DNA from: Candidatus Thalassarchaeum sp.
Lineage (GTDB): Archaea; Thermoplasmatota; Poseidoniia; Poseidoniales; Thalassarchaeaceae
Direction of reading: 5' to 3'
DNA length: 52,210 bases
Assembly: GCA_022449345.1 (NCBI GenBank)
Contig: JAKURL010000010.1
Location: 1-52,210, forward strand
Positions within the stretch are counted from its first letter, which is position 1; each line of letters starts with the position of its first letter. Both the position numbers and the translations under genes were made by a program. The notes under the pieces are model-generated. The model worked only from the letters and a program-made list of their open reading frames with translations. It ran no database searches and was not told the origin of the DNA. Of this stretch, positions 1 to 7,528 are shown piece after piece.

Positions 1-414
1 CATTGCCGTAAATTCAAGATGTGCAACAAACATCATACTTCCACCAGATACTGAGCCGTTTACTCCTTCTCCGAACGATGCACCTCCAATATTCCAAGTG
101 TTTTCTGACTGATCGTAATTGTTGTGATTTACTTCTCCACCATCGACATTCGTTGTGTTGTTGAAGTGATTATTGATGATGTCCTGATAGGTGCTATCAT
201 CAACAACATAGGTGGTATTGTTGTGGTAATGAATCTCCTGATTTACAGTTACTGTGGTGTTATTGATGAAATCTTGAAGGTTCTCTTCAATCATCTCATT
301 TAGCATGTCAGTGTCAATTCCCATATCTCCATCTCCATCCGGATCCCCAGAGGTACATCCAGCAAGAGCAGAGGCAATCATCAGTAGAACCATCGAAACG
401 GCGCGGGTCTTCAT
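1..414 (-). CDS. Secreted lipoprotein, Asn-rich, truncated by the window edge
   Basis: The frame is open for 138 codons from an ATG at 414 to the window edge, so the C-terminus is missing. The N-terminus is a clear lipoprotein signal: MKTRA, a hydrophobic stretch, then the lipobox LAGC with Cys at residue 20. An acidic DGDGDMG linker follows, then a low-complexity stretch with many NNT/NNTT triplets that are potential N-glycosylation sequons. A TATA-like TTGATATG on the minus strand (438-445) lies about 27 nt before the ATG, which suggests a leaderless transcript. I do not recognise a domain in the visible part. It is probably a cell-surface protein anchored by the lipid-modified Cys. The function is unknown. 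Confidence 0.75.
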   Translation of the reverse strand, partial: MKTRAVSMVLLMIASALAGCTSGDPDGDGDMGIDTDMLNEMIEENLQDFINNTTVTVNQEIHYHNNTTYVVDDSTYQDIINNHFNNTTNVDGGEVNHNNYDQSENTWNIGGASFGEGVNGSVSGGSMMFVAHLEFTAM

Positions 415-437
415 GTAGGGCTCAACGCATTGTGTCA

Positions 438-445
438 CATATCAA
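438..445 (-). promoter_or_regulatory. TATA-like box for the truncated lipoprotein gene
   Basis: The minus strand reads TTGATATG, centred about 27 nt upstream of the ATG at 414. This is the spacing expected for a leaderless archaeal transcript. It is an inference from position and composition only. Confidence 0.35.
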
Positions 446-478
446 TCTTGAGCCGGACAAGTTAGGAAAAATCACTCA

Positions 479-1579
479 CTATCTTTGTGTAAGAATCCGG
501 TGGAAATGGTGCACTCCTCTTTCCATTTTCGGCGAATATCGCCCTCTATCGTACGAATTCGAGAAAACCCCGCGTTGTGTCGCCTCGACGATTTCTTGGT
601 CTTCCATCTCCACTTTGTCTAGGTCTCCGCCAGCCCCTTTGCCGAGCATTTCGGGGTTCCCGACATAGCCGTGATAGACGATACGAGTTCTATCGACAGA
701 GATTGGAATAACTTGGTTAATTGACAATCCCCACGGGTAGAAGTTGAGCATTAATCCAGGGTAGAACAAGTAGTAGTAGGCCGCTACCTTCTCACCGTGT
801 TCGGATGAATTCTCAGGTAGCTCAAAGTGAGGTTCTCCTTCCCTAGCGATACCAATTTGCAAAACCCCACCTTCGAACAACTCGGTTCGATACTCGTCGT
901 TATCCAAAACATGGTGTAGATCTCCGTGAACGAATGGTATGTGGAATCCTTCGAGATAATTGTCGACGTAAAGAGCCCAATTCGCCTTGATTTCATACGA
1001 GCGATATCTCGATGGGTCGTGTTGGAATGAGTCGATATCGAGCCATCCCAGTCGAGAATCTAATTCTGCAATCGCTTCTTCGAGATATCTGTCTCCTCCA
1101 ACCAATTGCAAGCCCTTCCAATCGCTGACTGGGAAGCTCGGTAAGTCGTCGGAAGCGGAAGGAAATCCTTCCACATCTTGGAACTCTGGCATATTCTTCA
1201 TGCAGCCATCCATGCCGAAAGTTCGGCCGTGGTATCGGCATTGCAGAGTATTGCTATTGCATGGTTCAGTGGCTACTAGCATTCCTCTATGAGTGCATAC
1301 ATTGGAGAGGCACCTAACCTTGTCTGAATTGGTTAGCATGACTGCTTCGCCGAGCATTCCTTCTATGTCACTCAATGGAATCACATTGTGCTCGGCGAAT
1401 TGACTTGAATGCGCTGCAAAATACCAGCAATCACGCATTCCCCCAATCAGATTGCGGAATGTATCCCCATCCGTGTAGAATCTAGACGGAAGTGTGTGAG
1501 CCTTGGCGATGTCGGGATGAATCAACGGCTCAGACACATCAGCGCCTATGCCTCGAATGTGAAAGAATTGTCGCCGCAC
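479..1579 (-). CDS. Rieske non-haem iron oxygenase, alpha subunit
   Basis: A 366-aa protein of the aromatic-ring-hydroxylating / quaternary-amine monooxygenase family. The Rieske 2Fe-2S ligands are visible: Cys95-x-His97 (CTHRG) and Cys114-x2-His117 (CRYHG). The C-terminal SRPBCC-type catalytic domain has the mononuclear iron motif around DNYLEGFHIPFVH (His213, His218), with an acidic third ligand probably near residue 327. Family members hydroxylate or demethylate small substrates using electrons from a separate reductase; no reductase is nearby. The start is a GTG: an in-frame stop lies two codons upstream and the next Met is residue 48, inside conserved sequence. It diverges from gatD with 60 nt between. 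The substrate cannot be told from sequence; choline/betaine-type amines or aromatic rings are both possible. Confidence 0.85.
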   Translation of the reverse strand: MRRQFFHIRGIGADVSEPLIHPDIAKAHTLPSRFYTDGDTFRNLIGGMRDCWYFAAHSSQFAEHNVIPLSDIEGMLGEAVMLTNSDKVRCLSNVCTHRGMLVATEPCNSNTLQCRYHGRTFGMDGCMKNMPEFQDVEGFPSASDDLPSFPVSDWKGLQLVGGDRYLEEAIAELDSRLGWLDIDSFQHDPSRYRSYEIKANWALYVDNYLEGFHIPFVHGDLHHVLDNDEYRTELFEGGVLQIGIAREGEPHFELPENSSEHGEKVAAYYYLFYPGLMLNFYPWGLSINQVIPISVDRTRIVYHGYVGNPEMLGKGAGGDLDKVEMEDQEIVEATQRGVFSNSYDRGRYSPKMERGVHHFHRILTQR

Positions 1580-1639
1580 CCCTCAGGCGCTACATCTGTG
1601 TGCGTCGCATTGATGGAGTGAATCACCTTCTGACGATGC

Positions 1640-2986
1640 ATGGGAGACTGGCCCGGTCCGGGAACGCCGGTGAAGGTGGCTGTCAAGACATGGTCTGGGG
1701 TGGTCGAACATGAGGGTCTTGCATTACCTCCGGCGGGGCCGAAACTAATCACACTCAAATTGGCCAACGGCTACAATGTCAGTTACCCAGAATCCTATGT
1801 CGAATCGGTGGAAATCCTCGATGAGGTCGAGATGTCGGAAGAGGAAGGACCAACCCCGATTGAACAGGACGAATCTCTCCCTCTGGTTCACTTGATTCAC
1901 ACAGGTGGAACAATCGCTTCCAAGGTCGATTATGCAACCGGTGCGGTTACCGCTAGGTTCGAGCCACACGAATTGTTAGAGTCGGTTCCCGAACTGCGAT
2001 CTGTGGCTCGTCTAAGGGTTGTTAAGCTCGGAAATATGTGGTCAGATGACATCAGGCCGAGACATTGGAATCGAATGCTGAGAGCGACTGAGGAAGCATT
2101 CGCAGAAGGCGCTGTTGGAGTAGTGATAACACACGGAACTGACACCCTACATCTCAGCGCTGCAGCGATGGGATATGGCTGGTCTGGAAATGGTGGTAGA
2201 CCTCCTGGCCGAATTGTTGTCACAGGCTCGCAGCGTTCGCCTGACCGAGGTTCAAGTGATGCTGCTGAAAACCTCGTTGCCGCTGTTCATTGGGCTGCTC
2301 ACGGACCTGCACCGAGCGGCTATCGTGATGCTAGCGTAGTGGTACTGCACGCGGATTCCTCAGATGGTCGCTGTGCAGTGCTTCCAGGTATTGCCAGTCG
2401 CAAATATCACTCATCTCGTCGAGACGCATTCAAGTCAATCAATCAGAACCCATTGGCTTGGGTCAACAACGACGGAACAGGCCCGAGTATCGAGATGGCT
2501 GAGCACGAGCCAGCCGATGCGAGAGTCGAGGCGATTTCGCCGATGATGTTCGATGAGGATACTCGAATTGCTCAGTTCATCGCAGACGCACACCTACAAC
2601 CAGACCTCGTTATGTCGGTGATCAAGGACGGCTACGATGCAATTCTCTTCCATGGAACAGGACTAGGACATCTGCCGATTTCGGATCCACAAGATGATTC
2701 TCCCGAGAATACCAAATTGCGATTGATGCTAGAAGACCACTGCGCCAATGGTGGAGTGGTTGTTGTAGTGGCACAGACCATTCACGGCCCCATGAACATG
2801 AACGTATACGCCAAGGGTCGCGAACAGCAGGAGATGGGTATCATTGGTCATGGTTCACTATGTCCACCGGGGTCAGCGCTGGTCAAGTTGCACCATTTGC
2901 TGAGTCGAGGTGGCGGTCAGGAAACTGTCGCTAGTAATTGGACCGAGGATTTGTGCGGAGAGAATCCGCACGATTCAATGGACTGA
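1640..2986 (+). CDS. gatD: Glutamyl-tRNA(Gln) amidotransferase subunit D
   Basis: A 448-aa archaeal GatD, the asparaginase-like ammonia-producing subunit of GatDE, which converts Glu-tRNA(Gln) to Gln-tRNA(Gln). The N-terminal ~75 residues form the small beta domain specific to GatD. The L-asparaginase fold follows, with the active-site motifs TGGT (88-91) and THGTDT (164-169; the Thr-Asp pair) and a conserved Lys near 255 in SRKYHSSRRDAF. The protein ends normally. The partner GatE is not in this window. The next gene follows after 14 nt on the same strand but is metabolic, so operon membership may be fortuitous. The presence of gatD is a specifically archaeal marker. Confidence 0.95.
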   Translation: MGDWPGPGTPVKVAVKTWSGVVEHEGLALPPAGPKLITLKLANGYNVSYPESYVESVEILDEVEMSEEEGPTPIEQDESLPLVHLIHTGGTIASKVDYATGAVTARFEPHELLESVPELRSVARLRVVKLGNMWSDDIRPRHWNRMLRATEEAFAEGAVGVVITHGTDTLHLSAAAMGYGWSGNGGRPPGRIVVTGSQRSPDRGSSDAAENLVAAVHWAAHGPAPSGYRDASVVVLHADSSDGRCAVLPGIASRKYHSSRRDAFKSINQNPLAWVNNDGTGPSIEMAEHEPADARVEAISPMMFDEDTRIAQFIADAHLQPDLVMSVIKDGYDAILFHGTGLGHLPISDPQDDSPENTKLRLMLEDHCANGGVVVVVAQTIHGPMNMNVYAKGREQQEMGIIGHGSLCPPGSALVKLHHLLSRGGGQETVASNWTEDLCGENPHDSMD

Positions 2987-3000
2987 GCTGGAGGCTTAGC

Positions 3001-4089
3001 ATGGCCGCTCCAGCAGACTCTTTCGAATTTCTCCGCACCGGCAAAAAGCTGCGGAATCGTGCGGTTGTCGCGGCGATGACAAACAAACAAAGCAACGAGG
3101 ATGGAAGCCTCTCAGACGAGGAAATCAATTGGCTACTTCGTCGAGCCGATGGTGGCTTTGGAATCGTTACAACAGCCGCATCACATGTCGTTCGTGAAGG
3201 TAAAGGATGGGATGGCGAGATGGGTGTCTGGGGCGACCACCAATTACAGGGACTGACTCGTTTAGCAAAGGGAATCCGAGAACGAGGTGCGGTATCTTTA
3301 GGGCAAATATTCCACGGTGGAATGCGCTGTCCTCAGGGATTAACAGGGGTTCAGCCGGTATCTGCCAGTGTTAACCCAACAAGCGACTCAGATACCGGTG
3401 AGACACGGGCTTTGGAAGACTCAGAGATTGAGGAATTGGTTGATGCCTTTGCCGCAGCTGCTGCACGCTGCGAAAAAGCCGGATTCGATGGAGTTGAGAT
3501 TCACGGTGCTCATGGATATCTCATATGTCAATTCCTTGGCTTACAGACAAATCGTAGAGAGGACCGTTGGGGTGGTTCGCTGGAGAATCGCGCACGCTTC
3601 TTGCTAAACATCATTGAACGAATTAGGCAGGTTACCAGCGAGGATTTTCTACTTGGAGTTAGGATTTCTCCCGAGTACAACAATATTGGTGTTATGCTGG
3701 AAGATTCGCTAGATCTAGTAGATATGTTGGTAAAATCAGGAATCGACTACCTGCACATTTCCTGTTGGGATTGTTTCACCCCGCCCACCCACTACGATGA
3801 CCCGCGAATGTTGACCGAGATTTTCGCTGAGCGGCTAGCAAATCGACTACCGATGATTTCCTGTGGTGCGGTTTGGTCGACCGCCCAAGCTCAGCAAGTC
3901 ATGGATCAGGGTGCAGATTTAGTCGCTGTCGCCCGTTCAGCGATTGGTCATGCAGACTGGGCCAGCAATCTTGGCGATTTGGACTACGATCCACAGCGTC
4001 CGCCATTCACAACGGCCCATCTCGAATCTCAGGGACTAAGTCCGAAATTCGTCGAATACATGCGGGCTTGGAAGGGTTTTATCGCCTGA
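3001..4089 (+). CDS. Old Yellow Enzyme family NADH:flavin oxidoreductase
   Basis: A 362-aa FMN-dependent TIM-barrel ene-reductase family protein. Visible signatures are GQIFHGG, the substrate/FMN-binding block GFDGVEIHGAHGYL, and the hallmark NRREDRWGGSLENR segment. The open frame extends upstream to a TTG at 2938 that would overlap gatD. I choose ATG 3001 because the OYE domain begins directly after it and a GGAGG lies 7 nt upstream. Members reduce activated C=C bonds (2-enoates, enones) or act in dienoyl-CoA reduction. This one lacks the C-terminal FeS/FAD extension of 2,4-dienoyl-CoA reductase, so it is a stand-alone OYE. The physiological substrate is unknown. Confidence 0.9.
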   Translation: MAAPADSFEFLRTGKKLRNRAVVAAMTNKQSNEDGSLSDEEINWLLRRADGGFGIVTTAASHVVREGKGWDGEMGVWGDHQLQGLTRLAKGIRERGAVSLGQIFHGGMRCPQGLTGVQPVSASVNPTSDSDTGETRALEDSEIEELVDAFAAAAARCEKAGFDGVEIHGAHGYLICQFLGLQTNRREDRWGGSLENRARFLLNIIERIRQVTSEDFLLGVRISPEYNNIGVMLEDSLDLVDMLVKSGIDYLHISCWDCFTPPTHYDDPRMLTEIFAERLANRLPMISCGAVWSTAQAQQVMDQGADLVAVARSAIGHADWASNLGDLDYDPQRPPFTTAHLESQGLSPKFVEYMRAWKGFIA

Positions 4090-4157
4090 CTTAGCACTTA
4101 TTCTCAGCATCCAGTGTCGACGATAGCCTCTTCACTTCGAACTAACCTCATTCTTGT

Positions 4158-6986
4158 ATGAACCACAGAGCCACACTGCTAATCGCCCTCGTTTTGTTAT
4201 CCTCCGCAGCCATCCCAATGTCGGTTTCGGCAGAAGCAGAAGATTCACGTTCGACTCCTGTTGTACACATAGGTTTTCTATACCCCTCAACAGGACCAAT
4301 CGCGGTTTATGGGCCAGGCTTTTCGGCTGCTGCGGATATAGCAGAGGACCACATCAACGCCATGCAGAGTCAGTATATTTTTGAGATTGTTAAGGTAGAT
4401 TCAGCTTGTGATGGTAACACGGCATCTTATGCTGCTCAGAGCTTGGTAAACGACGGCGTTGTGGCAGCCGCAGGGGCTGCTTGTTCAGGAGCTAGCATGG
4501 GTGCTAACTCGGTATTATCGAGTTACGGAATTCCTCAGGTATCGTATGCAAGCACTAACCCTATGCTAGGTATCGACTCAGATTATCCGGGATTCATGCG
4601 TGTGGTTCCCAGTGATGACCAACAGGGTCACACCCTTTCCCACATGCTAAACCAAACTAGTGACTCGTATCCCGCTTTAATCCACTCAACTTCTGATTAC
4701 GGTAATGGTTTAGCAGACGCCTTCACCGACGCTTATGGGTCTTCAAACATATGTTCGTCGATAAGTTATGATTCAGACACTCATACTGATGACGATGACT
4801 TCAGCGACGAAGTCTACTCTTTAGTGGGTGATGGCTGCGACAGCGTCGTTTTCATACCCTATTATAGCACCGAAGGTGTTGCGCTAGTGGAAGAATTGAG
4901 AGATTGGAGTTTCTCAGGTAGCATCATAGGTTCAGATACGGCTTCATCCACCAATTGGCCAGACGATTTTGAGTATCCTAGTGAGGCTAACGGAGTGCAG
5001 ACAATACGGTATTTGCCATCTCCTAATACAAATCTTGGAACAACTTTCGAGTACGAGTGCAATGCAGACCCTGACTGTTCTAATGGCATCTATACCGCTG
5101 AGGCCTACGACTCGATTAGAATAATTGCTGAAGCATACGTCAACAGTAGTTCCCACTCCTCTCTTGAACAGGCAATAATGCACACAGGAAGGAATTGGGA
5201 AGGTGCCAGTGGCATAGTTACCTTCCTGTCAAATGGCGACACAGCAGGCAATGGATGGGACCTCTGCGAGTGGGCCTCTCAGAGCCTGTCTTGCACTGAC
5301 GTCTGGACACCTGAATCCACAGATTCAGACGGAGATGGCTGGAGCAATGCCGACGAGATAGATTGCTCGACCGATCCCTATGATGGAAACTCTGTCCCTT
5401 ATGATACGGACTCTGATGGCGTCTGCAATCATCTGGACGCCGATGATGACAATGATGGATGGTCAGATACTGATGAGTCAGTCAATTGTGGAGAGAATAA
5501 CGACCCTCTGAATCCGGTGGATACGCCAACGGACACTGACGGAGATCAGATCTGCAACGGTCTGGATGATGACGATGACAACGATGGCTACGACGATGGC
5601 TACGACGCATTCCCCCTCGACTCCACCGAGTGGGATGACTCCGACGGCGATGGCATCGGCAGCAACACCGACACTGACGACGACGGAGACGGATGGTTGG
5701 ATGTCGATGAAGTGGATTGCCTGACCGCACCCGATTCCGCCTTTAGCATCCCAGATGATTCCGATGGCGACTGGATTTGCGACATAGTCGACTCTGACGA
5801 TGACAACGATGGTTACCTAGACACCGAAGACTGGGCGCCTTTCAACCCAAGTGAGTGGGTTGATACCGACGACGACGGCACCGGTGACAACGCTGATGAT
5901 GACGACGATGGCGACGGATATGCGGATGATATCGACTGGGCTCCTTTGGACTGGAGCGAGTGGTTAGACACCGATGGAGACGATATTGGCGATAACACCG
6001 ATGAAGACGATGATGCCGATCTGTGGTCCGATTCTGATGAGCAATCATGCGAAACAGACTCACTGGATTCTGAATCAATTCCAGTCGATACCGATGGTGA
6101 TTTGGTTTGCGATTTGGTCGATTCCGACGACGACGATGACGGAGTCGAAGACGAATCCGATGCCTTCCCTCTGGACTCCACTGAAACTCTCGACACAGAC
6201 GGTGATGGAATTGGAGATAACACCGACTCCGATGACGATGGTGACGGGTATTCTGATGAAGATGAGACTAGCAATTGTGGTAGCGAAAGCGACCCATTGG
6301 ACGATACAAGCACACCGCTAGATTTCGACTCAGACCTGATTTGTGATTTGTTGGATGCAGATATTGACAACGACGGTCACTTCGATACTTCCGATGCATT
6401 CCCTTACGATGACACTGAGTGGAACGATAATGATGTAGATGGAATTGGAGACAACGCTGACCCCGATGATGACAATGATTTGTTAACCGATGAATTCGAA
6501 CTTTCTTCAGGCACTGATCCGATTAAGGAAGATAGCGATGGAGACGGGTATATCGACTCGATTGATGACTTACCTCTAGATTCGTCAGAATGGAAAGATA
6601 GTGATGGTGATGGTACCGGTGATAATTCCGATTTCTTGCCTAATGTTGCTAGATATCAAACAATTGGAGACTTGATGCTAGATCTTGTAATAGTAGTGGT
6701 ACTAATTGGTTGCATTGCGGTATTGGTAACAACTCTGCGAAGAAGGAGCGACAATGCGGGAAGCCTGATTGAGTCATCACTTCGAGACCAGAGTTATTCA
6801 GTTGAATCGGATGGAGGACCATCAATTCCTCCGGATATAGTGCTACCATCTCAGTCTAAAAGAGTCGATAGTTGGGAGTACCTGCCTCCTGGTGGAGAGT
6901 ACATCGAAACAGAACCAATGCAATATGCCGGTGAAAACTGCGGTACATGGATTAGGCAGAGCGATGATAGTTGGATAAGGCAGTAA
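4158..6986 (+). CDS. Surface receptor: LivK-like ligand-binding domain, Asp-rich Ca-binding repeats, TM anchor
   Basis: 942 aa. A signal peptide (about 1-27) is followed by a type-1 periplasmic-binding-protein domain (about 33-380) like LivK, the branched-chain amino acid/amide receptor: it has HIGFLYPSTGPIAVYG and the domain-crossing YGNGLADAF region. Residues about 386-827 are a long array of DxDGDG-type thrombospondin-3-like calcium-binding repeats interspersed with DAFPLDSTEW-type units. A single TM helix follows (about 838-861), then a basic stop-transfer (RRRS) and an ~75-residue presumably cytoplasmic tail. The tail has WEYLPPGGEY and ends with two WIRQ units. No LivHMGF transporter genes are adjacent. 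I infer a membrane-anchored solute sensor or scavenging receptor displayed on a Ca-stiffened stalk. Confidence 0.85.
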   Translation: MNHRATLLIALVLLSSAAIPMSVSAEAEDSRSTPVVHIGFLYPSTGPIAVYGPGFSAAADIAEDHINAMQSQYIFEIVKVDSACDGNTASYAAQSLVNDGVVAAAGAACSGASMGANSVLSSYGIPQVSYASTNPMLGIDSDYPGFMRVVPSDDQQGHTLSHMLNQTSDSYPALIHSTSDYGNGLADAFTDAYGSSNICSSISYDSDTHTDDDDFSDEVYSLVGDGCDSVVFIPYYSTEGVALVEELRDWSFSGSIIGSDTASSTNWPDDFEYPSEANGVQTIRYLPSPNTNLGTTFEYECNADPDCSNGIYTAEAYDSIRIIAEAYVNSSSHSSLEQAIMHTGRNWEGASGIVTFLSNGDTAGNGWDLCEWASQSLSCTDVWTPESTDSDGDGWSNADEIDCSTDPYDGNSVPYDTDSDGVCNHLDADDDNDGWSDTDESVNCGENNDPLNPVDTPTDTDGDQICNGLDDDDDNDGYDDGYDAFPLDSTEWDDSDGDGIGSNTDTDDDGDGWLDVDEVDCLTAPDSAFSIPDDSDGDWICDIVDSDDDNDGYLDTEDWAPFNPSEWVDTDDDGTGDNADDDDDGDGYADDIDWAPLDWSEWLDTDGDDIGDNTDEDDDADLWSDSDEQSCETDSLDSESIPVDTDGDLVCDLVDSDDDDDGVEDESDAFPLDSTETLDTDGDGIGDNTDSDDDGDGYSDEDETSNCGSESDPLDDTSTPLDFDSDLICDLLDADIDNDGHFDTSDAFPYDDTEWNDNDVDGIGDNADPDDDNDLLTDEFELSSGTDPIKEDSDGDGYIDSIDDLPLDSSEWKDSDGDGTGDNSDFLPNVARYQTIGDLMLDLVIVVVLIGCIAVLVTTLRRRSDNAGSLIESSLRDQSYSVESDGGPSIPPDIVLPSQSKRVDSWEYLPPGGEYIETEPMQYAGENCGTWIRQSDDSWIRQ
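5318..6640 (+). repeat. Asp-rich tandem repeat region (thrombospondin type-3-like)
   Basis: In-frame degenerate repeats encode D-x-D-x-D-G-x-x-D motifs and recurring DAFPLDSTEW-like units, about 440 residues in all. The DNA is dominated by GAT/GAC codons. The opposite strand carries long Ser-rich open frames that are only the complement of this bias. The repeats are typical of Ca-binding extracellular stalks. Confidence 0.85.
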
Positions 6987-7008
6987 GATTGCTTGATGCC
7001 GGCTCAAT

Positions 7009-7015
7009 CTTTATC
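7009..7015 (+). promoter_or_regulatory. TATA-like box for the DUF805 gene
   Basis: CTTTATC is centred about 27 nt upstream of ATG 7039 but only 9 nt before ATG 7021. This favours the downstream ATG as the start of a leaderless mRNA. Confidence 0.35.
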
Positions 7016-7038
7016 ACCGGATGAGCTATTTCGTTAGC

Positions 7039-7488
7039 ATGGAAGTACAAGGAACGCCCCAGATAACTGGCAGACCAGTAGAGATGATTGGATTCGTTGA
7101 TGCGGCAAAAAAGGCAGTGATTCACAACTATGCGAACTTCAACGGCCGAGCCTCTCGCTCCGAATACTGGTGGTGTATATTGTTCGGTTTTTGTATAGCC
7201 ATTCCTGCAATGATTCTCGACGGGCTGACTGGAATTGAGCTCATTGACGCCGGCGCTGGTGTTAGCTACGGTCCATTCTACATACTCACCGGGCTGGGAT
7301 TTTTGCTTCCTGGATTGTCTGTGATGGTTCGCAGGTTGCATGACTCTGGTCGATCTGGATGGTGGTATTTCATAGGGCTAGTTCCCTGTGTTGGACCCAT
7401 CATTTTGTTGGTATTTTTGATACAAGACGGACAACCTCATTCTAACGAATATGGGGACGTTCCGACGAATACGCTGCCAATTGATTAG
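7039..7488 (+). CDS. DUF805 family inner-membrane protein
   Basis: A 149-aa integral membrane protein of the DUF805 (YhaH-like) family. It is recognised from the family hallmark NFNGRASRSEYWW at the head of the first membrane segment and from VRRLHDSGRSGWW between later segments, followed by a hydrophobic helix and the typical ending GQPHSNEYG. Four membrane segments are apparent. The biochemical role of the family is not established. The reading frame also has an ATG at 7021. I prefer 7039 because of the position of the TATA-like box. Confidence 0.85.
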   Translation: MEVQGTPQITGRPVEMIGFVDAAKKAVIHNYANFNGRASRSEYWWCILFGFCIAIPAMILDGLTGIELIDAGAGVSYGPFYILTGLGFLLPGLSVMVRRLHDSGRSGWWYFIGLVPCVGPIILLVFLIQDGQPHSNEYGDVPTNTLPID

Positions 7489-7503
7489 GCCGCTTCGATG
7501 AAT

Positions 7504-7517
7504 AACCGCTAGCGGTT
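7504..7517. promoter_or_regulatory. Perfect 14-bp palindrome upstream of the carboxyltransferase gene (candidate operator)
   Basis: AACCGCTAGCGGTT is a perfect 14-bp palindrome ending 11 nt before ATG 7529. It overlaps the 3' side of a TATA-like GAATAACC (7500-7507). A bound protein there would cover the predicted transcription start. No regulator gene adjoins it. Confidence 0.45.
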
Positions 7518-7528
7518 TGGATTGCACC

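Noticed and set aside
5813-6370. A 185-codon Ser-rich open frame on the minus strand
   Set aside because: It is the exact complement of the Asp-rich repeat region. GAT/GAC/TCC bias leaves the opposite frame open; the low-complexity product has no signal and no promoter.
5318-6640. Tandem repeats considered as CRISPR or satellite DNA
   Set aside because: The repeats are in frame, degenerate and encode Ca-binding motifs. No identical direct repeats with unique spacers were found anywhere in the window.
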